Both the position numbers and the translations under genes were made by a program. Below are positions 53,167-62,709 of a stretch of 64,000 nt of DNA, one piece after another (the stretch's first letter is position 1; each line of letters begins with the position of its first letter). The stretch is from UBA6120 sp964639215 (GTDB taxonomy: Bacteria > Bacillota_I > Bacilli_A > RFN20 > CAG-826), in contig CAZXCV010000002.1 of the NCBI GenBank assembly GCA_964639215.1, positions 37,490 to 101,489 of the forward strand. The letters are read 5' to 3'. Under the pieces are notes generated by a model. That model was not told where the DNA came from. It saw nothing but the letters and a program-made list of their open reading frames with translations, and searched no databases.

Positions 53167-53195
53167 TTGACAGCGCTTACACGTTTCGGCAAAAT
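53167..53195 (+). promoter_or_regulatory. thiolase-operon promoter with cre (CcpA) site
   Basis: TTGACA (53167-53172), 17-base spacer, weak CAAAAT (53190-53195). The minus strand of 53168-53181 reads TGTAAGCGCTGTCA, a full match to the cre consensus TGWAANCGNTNWCA, covering the -35. Sugar-dependent repression is expected. Confidence 0.72.
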
Positions 53196-53284
53196 ATTAG
53201 TGAAGAGACGTCATGTTTTTTATATATCCCACTTCTTAATAGCTACGTTCTTGAGAAATTGCTAGTCATCAAAGGAGATAAACA

Positions 53285-54493
53285 ATGAATAAAGTTTATA
53301 TAGTTGCAGCTAAACGTACGGCGACAGGATCATTTCTTGGTTCACTAAAAGGCATCCACGCTGCTGAGCTTGGCGCCCCACTCGTTAAACACATTCTCGA
53401 GACCACAAAAATCGATCCTCATCAAATTGATGAAGTTATCGTTGGTAATATCCTACCAGCTGGTCTTGGTCAAAACGTTGCTCGACAAGTGTCAATCAAA
53501 GGTGGCGTTCCAGTTGAAGTTCCGGCTTATTCCATTAATATGGCGTGCGGTAGCGCAATGAAGGCCATTATGAACGGGACAATGGCCATCCAAAGCGGTT
53601 ATGCTAATTTGATTTTCGCCGGTGGCGTCGAATCGATGACGCGCGCTCCGATGTTATTACCAGAAACCGTGCGAAGTGGCATGAAAATGGGTGAGATGAA
53701 AGTCAAAGATCATATGATTTATGATGCCTTAACCGATGTGTTCAATAATGTACATATGGGTATCACCGCCGAAAACATCGCCGCTAAATATCAAATAACA
53801 CGTGAAGAACAAGATGAATTTGCATTTAAATCGCAACAAAAAGCGATTGCTGCTGTCGACGGTGGCCGGTTTGATGAAGAAGTATTACCACTTGAAATAA
53901 AAGTCGGTAAAGACACGGTTTTATTCAATCGTGATGAATATCCTAATCGTTCAACTAGTCTCGAAAAATTAGCCAAGCTTCGCCCAGCCTTTAAACCAGA
54001 AGGCGGAGTTGTGACAGCGGGAAACGCTAGTGGCATTAATGATGGCGGTAGTATGGTTCTTCTTGCAAGCGAAGCGGCTGTGTCTAAATTTAAACTACAA
54101 CCACTCGCCGAAATTATCGGTTTTGGGCAAGGCGGTGTCGAACCATTATTTATGGGGATGGGACCCGTCCCTGCGATTCATCATGCGCTACAACACGCGA
54201 AGATGAAGTTATCAGATATTGATTTAATTGAATTAAACGAGGCCTTTGCTTCACAAAGCCTTGGAGTCATCGATGAATTGTCACAAACATGTGATTTAGA
54301 TAAAGAAGCGATTCTTGCCCGCACAAACGTGAATGGTGGCGCGATTGCTCTTGGTCATGCCGTTGGCAGTAGTGGTGGTCGGATTACAGTGACATTAGTT
54401 CACGAGATGATCAAGCGTGACGCCACTTATGGATTAGCGAGTCTATGTATTGGTGGTGGCATGGGTACCGCTTTAATTTTGAAACGTGTTTAA
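53285..54493 (+). CDS. acetyl-CoA C-acetyltransferase (thiolase)
   Basis: A 402-residue protein. Catalytic C88 (N-M-A-C-G-S-A), H358 (A-L-G-H-A-V-G) and C388 (C-I-G-G-G-M-G) form the full thiolase set; N-E-A-F-A is intact. It either condenses two acetyl-CoA or cleaves acetoacetyl-CoA. As first gene of a cre/TetR-controlled operon with a dehydrogenase, a transporter and a CoA-transferase, the cleavage direction (catabolism) is my inference. AAAGGAG site. Confidence 0.95.
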   Translation: MNKVYIVAAKRTATGSFLGSLKGIHAAELGAPLVKHILETTKIDPHQIDEVIVGNILPAGLGQNVARQVSIKGGVPVEVPAYSINMACGSAMKAIMNGTMAIQSGYANLIFAGGVESMTRAPMLLPETVRSGMKMGEMKVKDHMIYDALTDVFNNVHMGITAENIAAKYQITREEQDEFAFKSQQKAIAAVDGGRFDEEVLPLEIKVGKDTVLFNRDEYPNRSTSLEKLAKLRPAFKPEGGVVTAGNASGINDGGSMVLLASEAAVSKFKLQPLAEIIGFGQGGVEPLFMGMGPVPAIHHALQHAKMKLSDIDLIELNEAFASQSLGVIDELSQTCDLDKEAILARTNVNGGAIALGHAVGSSGGRITVTLVHEMIKRDATYGLASLCIGGGMGTALILKRV

Positions 54494-54527
54494 TTAAATA
54501 TTAAGAATATAAAAGGAGCACATTACG

Positions 54528-55250
54528 ATGGGAAGATTAGATGGGAAAGTTGCAATCATTACTGGTGGCGCTAAGGGATTAGGTGGCGCGATGGCGCTTT
54601 TATTTGCCGTAGAAGGGGCGCAAGTAATTGCAGCTGATATGGCTGAATTAAGCTACGAACACGGGCGCGTTGAATTTTATAAATTAAACGTCACCGATGT
54701 CGAAGCGTGCAAAACATTAACCGCATATGCTCAAGAGAAATACGGACATATTGACATCTTGGTCAATAATGCAGGTATTACGAAAGACGGCATGACTTAT
54801 AAGATGACCGATGACATGTGGGATGCGGTGATTGCCGTTAATCTTAAAGGCGTCTTTAATTTAACTCGATTTGTTGGTCCACTTATGGAAACACAAGGCT
54901 ATGGTTCGATTATTAATATTTCATCAATCGTGGGTGAGTATGGTAATATCGGTCAAATTAACTACGCTGCCACGAAAGCCGGTGTCATTGGTATGACCAA
55001 AACATGGGCAAAAGAATTTGCTCGTAAAGGGGCAGCTGTTCGTGTCAATTCAATTGCACCGGGTTATATCATGACTGACATTTTAAAAACCGTGCCCCAA
55101 GATTTGCTCGACAAATTTGCAAAACTAACGATGTTAGGACGATTAGGACAGCCTGAAGAAATTGCCAAAGCCGCGTTATTTTTAGCATCAGATGAAGCCA
55201 GTTATGTGACCGGTCATGTCCTCGATGTCAATGGCGGCATGCGGTTATAA
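54528..55250 (+). CDS. short-chain dehydrogenase/reductase, FabG/PhaB/3-hydroxyacyl type
   Basis: A 240-residue protein. Rossmann motif G-G-A-K-G-L-G-G near residue 13, N-N-A-G, and catalytic S132/S133, Y146 and K150 (Y-A-A-T-K). The C-terminal P-E-E-I-A ... G-x-V-L-D-V-N-G-G-M is typical of 3-oxoacyl reductases. After thiolase it most likely interconverts 3-hydroxyacyl-CoA and 3-oxoacyl-CoA. Asp39 (A-A-D-M) at the end of strand 2 suggests NADH preference. AAAGGAG site; the next gene starts 7 bases after the stop. Confidence 0.92.
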   Translation: MGRLDGKVAIITGGAKGLGGAMALLFAVEGAQVIAADMAELSYEHGRVEFYKLNVTDVEACKTLTAYAQEKYGHIDILVNNAGITKDGMTYKMTDDMWDAVIAVNLKGVFNLTRFVGPLMETQGYGSIINISSIVGEYGNIGQINYAATKAGVIGMTKTWAKEFARKGAAVRVNSIAPGYIMTDILKTVPQDLLDKFAKLTMLGRLGQPEEIAKAALFLASDEASYVTGHVLDVNGGMRL

Positions 55251-55257
55251 GCAAACT

Positions 55258-56283
55258 ATGAAAATCGATGTTGGCATCGTTGGTACCGGTGTTTATTTTC
55301 CAAAATCCGTGATGACGGCGAAAGAAATCGCGGCTGCGACTAATGGCGTTTGGAACGAACAAGCCGTGATTGAAAAATTAGGGATTCGCCAAAAACCAAT
55401 TCCAGGACCCGATGAGGGTACTCAGGAAATGGGAGCTTTGGCCGCGCTTGATTGTTTAAAAAATACTGGCGTTGATTCCAAAGACATCGATGTGATTTTA
55501 TGCGTTGGTGAAGAATGGAAAGAATATCCATTAACGACCTCAGCACTTTATATCCAAGATCGGATTGGGGCGATTAACGCGTGGGGTATCGACGTTCAAA
55601 ATCGTTGTTGCACGACTGTAAGCGCGATGAAGATGGCCAAAGACATGCTCATTGCTGACGAAGAAATCAAGATGGTGATGATTGTCGGTGGATATCGCAA
55701 TGGTGATTTTGTCGACTATACCGATAAAAATATGTCAATGATGTATAACCTCGGCGCTGGTGGTGGGGCGATTATTTTAAAGAAAAACCATCATCAAAAT
55801 CTCCTATTAGGTTCACATATGATGAGCGATGGTTCATTAGCCCGCACAGCTGGTGTCGAAATTGGCGGCATTAAGAATCCGATTACATGTGCCAATCTTC
55901 ATGAGGCCGTCAAATCACTACGACTCATGGATGCTCAGAAGATGAAAGATCGTTTGAACCAGGTCTCAATGCCCAATTGGTTTAATTGCATTGATGAATC
56001 GTTACGAAAATCAAACTTAAAGCGACAAGATATTGGCTTTTTGGCCGTTCTCCACATGAAGCGTTCGGGCCACTTGTCGATGTTAAATGATTTACAATTA
56101 AACGAAAATCAATCGATTTATCTTGAAGACTATGGTCATATTGGACAAATCGATCAGATCTTGTCATTGCATTTGGCACTTAAAACAGGTCAAGTACACG
56201 ATGGCACTGTTGTCTGTATGGTCGCCGCCGGCATTGGATATGTCTGGGCCGCAAACATTATTAAATGGGGGGCAATCGCGTGA
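55258..56283 (+). CDS. FabH-like (KAS III fold) condensing enzyme, unusual active site
   Basis: A 341-residue protein. ATG at 55258; the frame extends upstream over the SDR gene. Thiolase-fold with nucleophile C117 in D-V-Q-N-R-C-C-T-T, H266 in V-L-H-M-K-R and a third residue H294 in Y-G-H-I-G-Q, where FabH has Asn (Y-G-N-T-S). So the set reads Cys-His-His. The acyl-CoA synthase role in fatty acid start is unlikely; a non-decarboxylating acyl-CoA condensation or cleavage is more plausible. No ribosome site stands out; coupling to the SDR gene is assumed. Its stop overlaps the livH start (GTGA). Confidence 0.8.
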   Translation: MKIDVGIVGTGVYFPKSVMTAKEIAAATNGVWNEQAVIEKLGIRQKPIPGPDEGTQEMGALAALDCLKNTGVDSKDIDVILCVGEEWKEYPLTTSALYIQDRIGAINAWGIDVQNRCCTTVSAMKMAKDMLIADEEIKMVMIVGGYRNGDFVDYTDKNMSMMYNLGAGGGAIILKKNHHQNLLLGSHMMSDGSLARTAGVEIGGIKNPITCANLHEAVKSLRLMDAQKMKDRLNQVSMPNWFNCIDESLRKSNLKRQDIGFLAVLHMKRSGHLSMLNDLQLNENQSIYLEDYGHIGQIDQILSLHLALKTGQVHDGTVVCMVAAGIGYVWAANIIKWGAIA

Positions 56284-57167
56284 CGTTTGAGATCGTTTTT
56301 CAAACCATTCTTAGCAGTCTTCTATTAGCATCGGTGCTCGCGATGTCTTCATTTGCGATTGTCTTTATCTTTCGTACTTCAACAACAACGAACTTTGCCC
56401 AAGGTTTATTATCGGTATTCGGAGCTTTCGTCACTGCTTATTTACTTAACAAGCTTGGAACTGGTCTTTTTTGGGCAATTATGGCGGGCATGGTCGCTTC
56501 TTTGTTAATTGGGCTGGCAATTGATGTGCTGATATTCAGACGGGCAAAACGAATATTTTCTGTTGGCAAGCAGATGATTACCATGGGTATTTTACTGATG
56601 TTACTCAACGCTATTCCATTAATTTTTGGAACCGAATCTTATAATATCCGTTCATTTGCTCCAGGCAATACGATGTTTATGATGTTTGGGACTGAATATG
56701 TGATTACTAACCACTCCCTGATTTCTACCTCGCTGACAATCGTGTTGCTGGGTGGGCTTTTTGTCGCTTTAAAATATACAAAATGGGGACTCGGAGTTCG
56801 GGCAACCGCAAGCAATGAGACGGTAGCTGGAATGATGGGCGTCAACACACGGTTTATCACCGCTGTCACGTGGTCAGTCGCTGGAGCACTTGGCGCATTA
56901 GCGGCGATTATGTACGGATCGACGGTGAATTTTAGTGCCTTAATTATGGGCCAAATCCAAATTAATGCTTTCTTAGCAAATATCTTTGGTGGATTTGGAA
57001 CATTTTATGGTCCAGTTGTCGGATCTTTCATCATCAATATTGGTGGTAATTTAATCGGCTATGTGTGGTCGGTTTGGCGCGAAACGTTAGTTTATGTATT
57101 TGTGTTAGTATTCATCCTCATTAAACCTTATGGGATGTTTGGTAAGAAAGTTGTTAAAAAGGTGTAG
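56280..57167 (+). CDS. livH: ABC importer permease LivH type
   Basis: A 295-residue protein with about eight hydrophobic segments. GTG start at 56280 overlaps the upstream stop by 4 bases; a GGGGGG site precedes it. Signature segments: T-T-N-F-A-Q-G near residue 40 and GVRATASNETVAGMMGVN (EAA-like coupling loop), then G-G-F-G-T-F-Y-G-P-V-V-G. It forms the HAAT-family channel with LivM. This family carries branched-chain amino acids but also urea, amides and carboxylic acids. Confidence 0.92.
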   Translation: MTFEIVFQTILSSLLLASVLAMSSFAIVFIFRTSTTTNFAQGLLSVFGAFVTAYLLNKLGTGLFWAIMAGMVASLLIGLAIDVLIFRRAKRIFSVGKQMITMGILLMLLNAIPLIFGTESYNIRSFAPGNTMFMMFGTEYVITNHSLISTSLTIVLLGGLFVALKYTKWGLGVRATASNETVAGMMGVNTRFITAVTWSVAGALGALAAIMYGSTVNFSALIMGQIQINAFLANIFGGFGTFYGPVVGSFIINIGGNLIGYVWSVWRETLVYVFVLVFILIKPYGMFGKKVVKKV

Positions 57168-57169
57168 CG

Positions 57170-58327
57170 ATGGAAAAGAAACTTACGCCTAAAGCGCCCT
57201 TTCAATCATTACCAAATTACATATTCTTTGTAATTCTCGGATTAGTTTTTATTAGTTTTCAGTTAATGAGCAACGCCGGAAGCACGGTCTTTGGTGTCTC
57301 ACTCATGCGTGGTGTCGGGACTTTCATGATTGCCTCGATTGTCGCATTAGGTCTTTATGTCCTATTGGGATTTGGTGGTTTGGCTTCATTAGGTACGGCT
57401 GGTTTTGTTGGGCTTGGAGCTTACATCACCGGTTATTTAATCGACGAAACCGAAATCCCGTTTTTCACCGTCTTACTCATATGTATCGCTGTTGCTATCG
57501 TCGTTGGATTGATTGTCGGATTTATTTCATTGCGCGTATCAGGAATGTACTTAGCAATTATCACACTTGGCTTATCGGAAATACTCGTCCAATTATTTAA
57601 AAATCTCACCCAGTTTACCGATTTTCCTGATGGTGGTATTCGACTCAGCAAATATCCGTCATTGTTATTTGGATTAATCGAGATGGATCGCACTACCTAT
57701 CGTTCAACGATTCTCATCGTGATTGCGATTGTCTTCACACTATTATTGACATTAGCATATAACATCTCTCGCAGTCCAATTGGTCGCTCGATGCTGGCGA
57801 TGAAAAATAGTGAATCGGCCGCGCAATCTAACGGAGTCAATTTATTAACGTACCGCCTGCTCGCTTTCGTTATTTCGACAATCTTCGCGATGGTCGGTGG
57901 TTTCTTATATATGAACTTCTGGCGATTTACTGGACCGGGTGAATGGACAATCATGTATTCGCTCCAAATACTGGCGATTGTGATTATCGGGGGTACGAAA
58001 TCAATTTGGGGTTTCCTGACTGGTGCTTTCTTGATTTTTGGCCTCAATGAAATCGTCTTTGCAAAAATACCATTCTTTATTCAAAACGCTACGGTTGTTC
58101 CTTTATTAAATGGTCTTATCATGATTTTGGTTGTGCTTTTTTATCCTGGTGGCGTTTCACAGTTATATCTTGAAATCTACTATAAAATTAAAGCTAAACC
58201 TAAAGGTATCATTCCATTTTGGAAATCAGTTGGTCATGACTTTGTCGTCTTTTTTCAAAACATCGGGCATTCCTTCATGAAAATATATCGCCAAATCGTT
58301 GGTGTTTTTAAGAAACGGGAGCACTAA
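57170..58327 (+). CDS. livM: ABC importer permease LivM type
   Basis: A 385-residue protein, somewhat long for LivM (~300-430 range). About nine hydrophobic segments; signature G-L-A-S-L-G-T-A-G-F-V-G-L-G-A-Y near residue 65, coupling loop M-L-A-M-K-N-S-E-S-A-A-Q-S-N-G-V and G-G-T-K-S-I-W-G. The last ~50 residues form a basic cytoplasmic tail. Two bases after livH. Confidence 0.92.
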   Translation: MEKKLTPKAPFQSLPNYIFFVILGLVFISFQLMSNAGSTVFGVSLMRGVGTFMIASIVALGLYVLLGFGGLASLGTAGFVGLGAYITGYLIDETEIPFFTVLLICIAVAIVVGLIVGFISLRVSGMYLAIITLGLSEILVQLFKNLTQFTDFPDGGIRLSKYPSLLFGLIEMDRTTYRSTILIVIAIVFTLLLTLAYNISRSPIGRSMLAMKNSESAAQSNGVNLLTYRLLAFVISTIFAMVGGFLYMNFWRFTGPGEWTIMYSLQILAIVIIGGTKSIWGFLTGAFLIFGLNEIVFAKIPFFIQNATVVPLLNGLIMILVVLFYPGGVSQLYLEIYYKIKAKPKGIIPFWKSVGHDFVVFFQNIGHSFMKIYRQIVGVFKKREH

Positions 58328-58330
58328 ACA

Positions 58331-59203
58331 ATGAAACATAAAGTGCAACTACCCGCGTTTATCATGCGAATATTAAAACCGAGAAATCCTGATATTGCGA
58401 AAAATGGCAACCTCACCCTTGACGAAGCAAGTATTCTGCGACTTGAACATTTAACAATGCGATTTGGTGGTTTGTTGGCGGTCAATGATTTATCTTTCGA
58501 TGTCAAACGTGGCGAGATTTTCGGACTCATCGGTCCTAACGGTGCTGGTAAGACAACCGTCTTTAATTGCATCACCCAATTTTATCAACCGACTAAGGGG
58601 ACCGTCCATTATCGTGGCAATAATGGAAATACCGTCATGTTAAATAGAATCCCAGTACACAACATCATCAAACATGGCATTACGCGCACATTCCAAAACG
58701 TTGAACTCGTTTGGGAATTGTCAGTGCTCGATAATTTAATGGTCAGTACCACAAAGTTTCTCAATGTCGATTTGATTTCGCAGTTCTTGAGGCTACCAAA
58801 CTATCAGCGAAAAGAAAAAGCGATGAGGGCGAAAGCGACCGCTATTTTAGAGTTCTTGGGACTTGGGAACTACAAAGATTTTCCAGCGTATGGACTCCCG
58901 TACGGCATTCTTAAAAAAATCGAACTTGCCCGCGCCTTAATGAATGGTCCTGAGCTCATTATTCTCGACGAACCTGCCGCTGGTCTTAATGACACGGAGA
59001 CTGAAGATTTGGCAAAAACGATCAAGCGAATTCGCAGTGAATTTAATGCGACGATTTTTCTCGTCGAACACGACATGGGTCTTGTGATGAGTATCTGTGA
59101 TACTGTTTGTGCCATTTCGTTTGGCAAAATGCTGGCCATCGGTACCCCAAAAGAAATTCAAGCCAATCAGGTCGTACGCGAAGCATATTTAGGAGCGGAC
59201 TAA
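58331..59203 (+). CDS. livG: ABC importer ATPase LivG type
   Basis: A 290-residue protein. Walker A G-P-N-G-A-G-K-T-T, Walker B L-I-I-L-D-E-P-A-A-G-L-N and switch F-L-V-E-H-D. The signature loop is L-P-Y-G-I-L-K-K-I-E, where LivG usually reads L-x-Y-G-x-Q-R-R-L-E: the Gln/Arg pair is replaced. The first ~35 residues are an extra basic N-terminal segment. Three bases after livM. Confidence 0.93.
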   Translation: MKHKVQLPAFIMRILKPRNPDIAKNGNLTLDEASILRLEHLTMRFGGLLAVNDLSFDVKRGEIFGLIGPNGAGKTTVFNCITQFYQPTKGTVHYRGNNGNTVMLNRIPVHNIIKHGITRTFQNVELVWELSVLDNLMVSTTKFLNVDLISQFLRLPNYQRKEKAMRAKATAILEFLGLGNYKDFPAYGLPYGILKKIELARALMNGPELIILDEPAAGLNDTETEDLAKTIKRIRSEFNATIFLVEHDMGLVMSICDTVCAISFGKMLAIGTPKEIQANQVVREAYLGAD

Positions 59204-59204
59204 T

Positions 59205-59978
59205 ATGGATAAGATGCTGGAACTACAAAATCTCGTGATTCGATACGGACCGATTGAAGCGGTTAAAGGTATCAACATTACGATTGAAAAAGGACAAATC
59301 GTCGCTTTATTAGGTGCTAATGGTGCTGGAAAATCAACGATCATCAAAGCGATTTCCGGGTTAGTCGAACCACATACTGGTAAAATTATTTATCAAGGGC
59401 GCTCAATTAATAAGACATTAGTTCACCAATTAGCCTCGAAAGGTATTATTTGTTCGCCGGAAGGACGCCTCATCCTTAAAGGATTGACGGTCGAGGATAA
59501 CTTGCGTGTCGGCGCCTATGGGTTACGTCCCATCAAACTTACAAGTACCGATGATAAGGGCATAACAACTTCGAAGCGCCTTTCGGTTCGTCAACAAGTC
59601 AACACCAATCTAGATCGTGTCTTTACTTACTTTCCCGTCCTCAAAGAACGACGTAAACAACAAGCGGCGACCTTATCAGGCGGTGAACAGCAAATGTTAG
59701 CGATTGGTCGGGCTTTGATGGCTAGTCCTAAATTATTATTGCTCGATGAACCATCATTAGGATTAGCACCATTAATCGTCAAATCAATCTTTGAGATCAT
59801 CAAGCAGATCAACAGCGAAGGTGTTACCATTTTATTGGTAGAGCAAAACGCCTATCAAACACTTAAAATCGCTGATTATATCTATGTGTTAGAGCTCGGT
59901 AAAATTCGATTTGAAGGAACGAGCGAAGCACTACTTAAAGATGAAACGCTAATTTCCGCTTATTTAGGCGGAGATTAA
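59205..59978 (+). CDS. livF: ABC importer ATPase LivF type
   Basis: A 257-residue protein. Walker A G-A-N-G-A-G-K-S-T, signature L-S-G-G-E-Q-Q-M-L-A-I-G-R-A-L, Walker B L-L-L-L-D-E-P-S-L-G-L-A. Contains a 20-residue insert near residue 110 (L-T-S-T-D-D-K-G-I-T) not common in LivF. One base after livG; forms the ATPase pair with it. Confidence 0.95.
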   Translation: MDKMLELQNLVIRYGPIEAVKGINITIEKGQIVALLGANGAGKSTIIKAISGLVEPHTGKIIYQGRSINKTLVHQLASKGIICSPEGRLILKGLTVEDNLRVGAYGLRPIKLTSTDDKGITTSKRLSVRQQVNTNLDRVFTYFPVLKERRKQQAATLSGGEQQMLAIGRALMASPKLLLLDEPSLGLAPLIVKSIFEIIKQINSEGVTILLVEQNAYQTLKIADYIYVLELGKIRFEGTSEALLKDETLISAYLGGD

Positions 59979-59998
59979 AAAAATATAAGGAGGATTAT

Positions 59999-61306
59999 AT
60001 GAAAAATAAGCGTTTAATGTCTATGTCACTCCTCGCTATCGGAGCCTTGCTTTTCGCAGGTTGCGCTAGCAGTGTGACACCATCAAGCAGCCAGGATGGT
60101 AGCTCGAGTGAAACACCCGAGCCAGTCTCCCAAGGGGTTACTGCGACCTCAATCAAGATTGGTAATACCGCGTCACAAACCGGTGCTTATCTTGGTGTTG
60201 GCGTTCCTTTCAATAATGGCTTAAAAGCCGCGATTGAGGAATTTAACGACGCAGGCGGTGTTGGTGGCCGTACGATTGAATTCGTCACTTACGATGATGC
60301 TTCAACCGCTTCCACCGGTGTCGCGATGACCGAAAAACTCATCGAAGAAGACAAAGTTTTTGCTCTAGTTGGTCACTTTGGTACTTGGACCGTTGGTCCA
60401 ACCGTTGACTACATCCAGGATGTTGGCATTCCGATGGTTTATGCCGCGACGGGCATTAACCAACTATACTTCCAACGTTCACCAGGCAATCCAATTCTTG
60501 CTGTCCAGCCAATTTACAAGACTGAAGGTAAAATCTTGCTCGCTCGTGCCTTCACGGAAACCGATTTATTCGGAACCGTCGATAAAGTCGGTGTCATCTA
60601 TTCATCCGAAGATGCCGGTTTATCAATTAAGAGTGGGATTGATGCCCAAGCCGTTGAAATGGGCAAAATCAATGATGTCATTTACCAAGTCGGAGCAGGC
60701 GACTACTCTGCGAACGTATTGGCACTAAAGAATGCCAATGTTGACGTCGTCATCTTAGCGACCAACCAAGCTTATATTGGTGGCATGATCAACGCGATGG
60801 ATGCCGGTGCATTCAACGTCCCAATGTTAACTTCTTACGTCAGTGCTAATGGCTACTGGATTCCAGATGCCAAAGTCACCGCTAACCGCCCACTTTACGT
60901 CAATGCTTGGGTCGATGTGACCGACGATGATGCGGCTGATGAAGTGACCGCCTTTGTTGATACAATCAACAATGCCAGCTTCTTATCAGACGATCTAAAG
61001 ACAACATATGTCAATACACTAGATTCATTTGCAATCGCCGGTTACATTGCTGGTAAGATTTTCATCGAAGGTTTAGAACGCGTCGACGATGCGGGCAAGA
61101 GCCTCAACTGGAAAAATTACATCGCGGCGATGGAACAAGAAATTATCGACTTCCCACTTGGTGGTGCAATTGATTTCACCGATGGTAAACGTTGGGGTGT
61201 TGACCAATTAGCGTTATTAAGATACCTAAATACGGTCGCTCCAGCTTTCTTTGGCACATTTGAAGTTGCCAAACCCGTCGAATCGTTAGCCGAAATTATG
61301 GCTTAA
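59999..61306 (+). CDS. livJ: ABC importer binding lipoprotein, LivJ/HAAT type
   Basis: A 435-residue protein. Lipobox L-F-A-G-C (Cys at about 22), a Ser-rich linker, then the LivJ-type fold (IKIGNTASQTGAYLGVGVPF, GVGGRTIEFVTYDD). Unlike true leucine-binding proteins the ligand-contact region cannot be read by eye. It delivers the substrate to LivHMGF. AGGAGG site. Confidence 0.93.
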   Translation: MKNKRLMSMSLLAIGALLFAGCASSVTPSSSQDGSSSETPEPVSQGVTATSIKIGNTASQTGAYLGVGVPFNNGLKAAIEEFNDAGGVGGRTIEFVTYDDASTASTGVAMTEKLIEEDKVFALVGHFGTWTVGPTVDYIQDVGIPMVYAATGINQLYFQRSPGNPILAVQPIYKTEGKILLARAFTETDLFGTVDKVGVIYSSEDAGLSIKSGIDAQAVEMGKINDVIYQVGAGDYSANVLALKNANVDVVILATNQAYIGGMINAMDAGAFNVPMLTSYVSANGYWIPDAKVTANRPLYVNAWVDVTDDDAADEVTAFVDTINNASFLSDDLKTTYVNTLDSFAIAGYIAGKIFIEGLERVDDAGKSLNWKNYIAAMEQEIIDFPLGGAIDFTDGKRWGVDQLALLRYLNTVAPAFFGTFEVAKPVESLAEIMA

Positions 61307-61317
61307 TGCCGATTTTT

Positions 61318-61350
61318 GTGGGAGAGGGAGCAATCCTTCTCCCGCTTTTT
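61318..61350 (+). terminator. terminator after livJ
   Basis: Ten-base stem GGGAGAGGGA (61320-61329) / TCCTTCTCCC (61334-61343) with GCAA loop and one G-T pair, then a T run. A TATAAT at 61354-61359 just downstream may start the CoA-transferase transcript. Confidence 0.9.
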
Positions 61351-61382
61351 ATTTATAATAATAGGGAACACAAGGAGCATGT

Positions 61383-62708
61383 ATGAATTATCAACATAAA
61401 ATCATTACCGTTGACCAAGCGTTGAAACTCGTCAAAAGCGGTGATGTCATTGTTTCCGGAATGATGGCAGCGGAAGGGCGGAGTTTTTTAAGTCGCCTGC
61501 ACGAAATCGATTCGTCGATTACAAATATCACCGTCACTAACTGCTTACCAATTATTGACGCCCAATTTTTCACTAACCCCGAATATGCCTCGCGGTTTTT
61601 AACCGACAGTTGGTTTTATTCAGGCTCACTTCGAAAAGCCACCGCTCATGGGGCGGTTACGTATATTCCAAATCATCTATCACAAGCGGGCACCCGTCGG
61701 CTTGACGCTGTTAAGCCAAATATTTATGTTGGGGCGGCTTCGCTTCCTGACAAACATGGATTTGTCTCACTCTCACTCTCGAATGTTTATGAAAAACGCA
61801 CATTAATGGCGGCCGACCTGGTTATCTTAGAAATTAATCCGAATATGCCACGCACTTTTGGTGATTTAGAAGTTAATATTAACGATATTGATTACATGAT
61901 TGAGGTCGATTATCCGGTGCCAGAGTTACCAGATGGCGAAATTACCGAGAAAGACGAAATCATCGGACGTCATATTGCCGAATTGATTAACGATGGCGAC
62001 TGCCTTCAGTTAGGCATCGGTGGGATTCCCAATGCGGTTGCCAATGCCTTGATTCATAAAAAAGACCTAGGTGTGCACACCGAGATGCTAACAACCGGCT
62101 TTATGAAATTATTTCGCGCTGGAGCGATTTCAAATAAGATGAAACGGACACATCAAGGTAAAATGGTATGTTGCTTCGCGTTTGGTACGAAAGAACTTTA
62201 TGACTTTATTGATAATAATCCTGGCATTGTCATTCTCGACGGTAACTATGTCAATGATCCTTATGTGATTAGTCAAAATGATAACCAAGTATCGATTAAT
62301 TCAACGATTGAAGTCGATGTGACCGGCCAATGCTGCTCCGAATCAATCGGTTCGCGCCACTTCTCGGGAACGGGTGGGCAATCCGACACGGCAACTGGCG
62401 CGCAACGCAGTAAAGGGGGCCGTTCATTCATTGCCCTTTATTCAACGGCGAATGTCAAAAATCCCGTCACCGGTGCCCGTGAAGAAGTATCAAAAATCGT
62501 GACAACATTGAAGCCTGGGGCTGCCGTCACCTTATCTCGCAATGATGTTGACTATATCGTGACCGAATATGGTGCCGTCCGTCTGCGTGGGCTCGATTTA
62601 TTTGATCGCGTTGAACGGATGATTTCCATTGCGCACCCCAAATTAAGGGAACAACTGTATCAAGAAGCCATCGCTGCCGGTATTTATCACGAGCGGCACC
62701 GGACATAA
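61383..62708 (+). CDS. CoA-transferase, acetyl-CoA hydrolase/4-hydroxybutyrate CoA-transferase family
   Basis: A 441-residue protein, the size of 4-hydroxybutyrate and butyryl-CoA:acetate CoA-transferases. Motifs: G-I-G-G-I-P-N-A-V (CoA site), H-T-E234-M-L-T (position and context fit the catalytic Glu, E238 in the clostridial enzyme as I recall) and C-S-E-S-I-G-S-R-H-F-S-G-T-G-G-Q. It moves CoA from acetyl-CoA or another acyl-CoA to a short carboxylic acid. It lies after the importer behind its own promoter, suiting activation of the imported acid. AAGGAG site. Confidence 0.92.
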   Translation: MNYQHKIITVDQALKLVKSGDVIVSGMMAAEGRSFLSRLHEIDSSITNITVTNCLPIIDAQFFTNPEYASRFLTDSWFYSGSLRKATAHGAVTYIPNHLSQAGTRRLDAVKPNIYVGAASLPDKHGFVSLSLSNVYEKRTLMAADLVILEINPNMPRTFGDLEVNINDIDYMIEVDYPVPELPDGEITEKDEIIGRHIAELINDGDCLQLGIGGIPNAVANALIHKKDLGVHTEMLTTGFMKLFRAGAISNKMKRTHQGKMVCCFAFGTKELYDFIDNNPGIVILDGNYVNDPYVISQNDNQVSINSTIEVDVTGQCCSESIGSRHFSGTGGQSDTATGAQRSKGGRSFIALYSTANVKNPVTGAREEVSKIVTTLKPGAAVTLSRNDVDYIVTEYGAVRLRGLDLFDRVERMISIAHPKLREQLYQEAIAAGIYHERHRT

Positions 62709-62709
62709 C

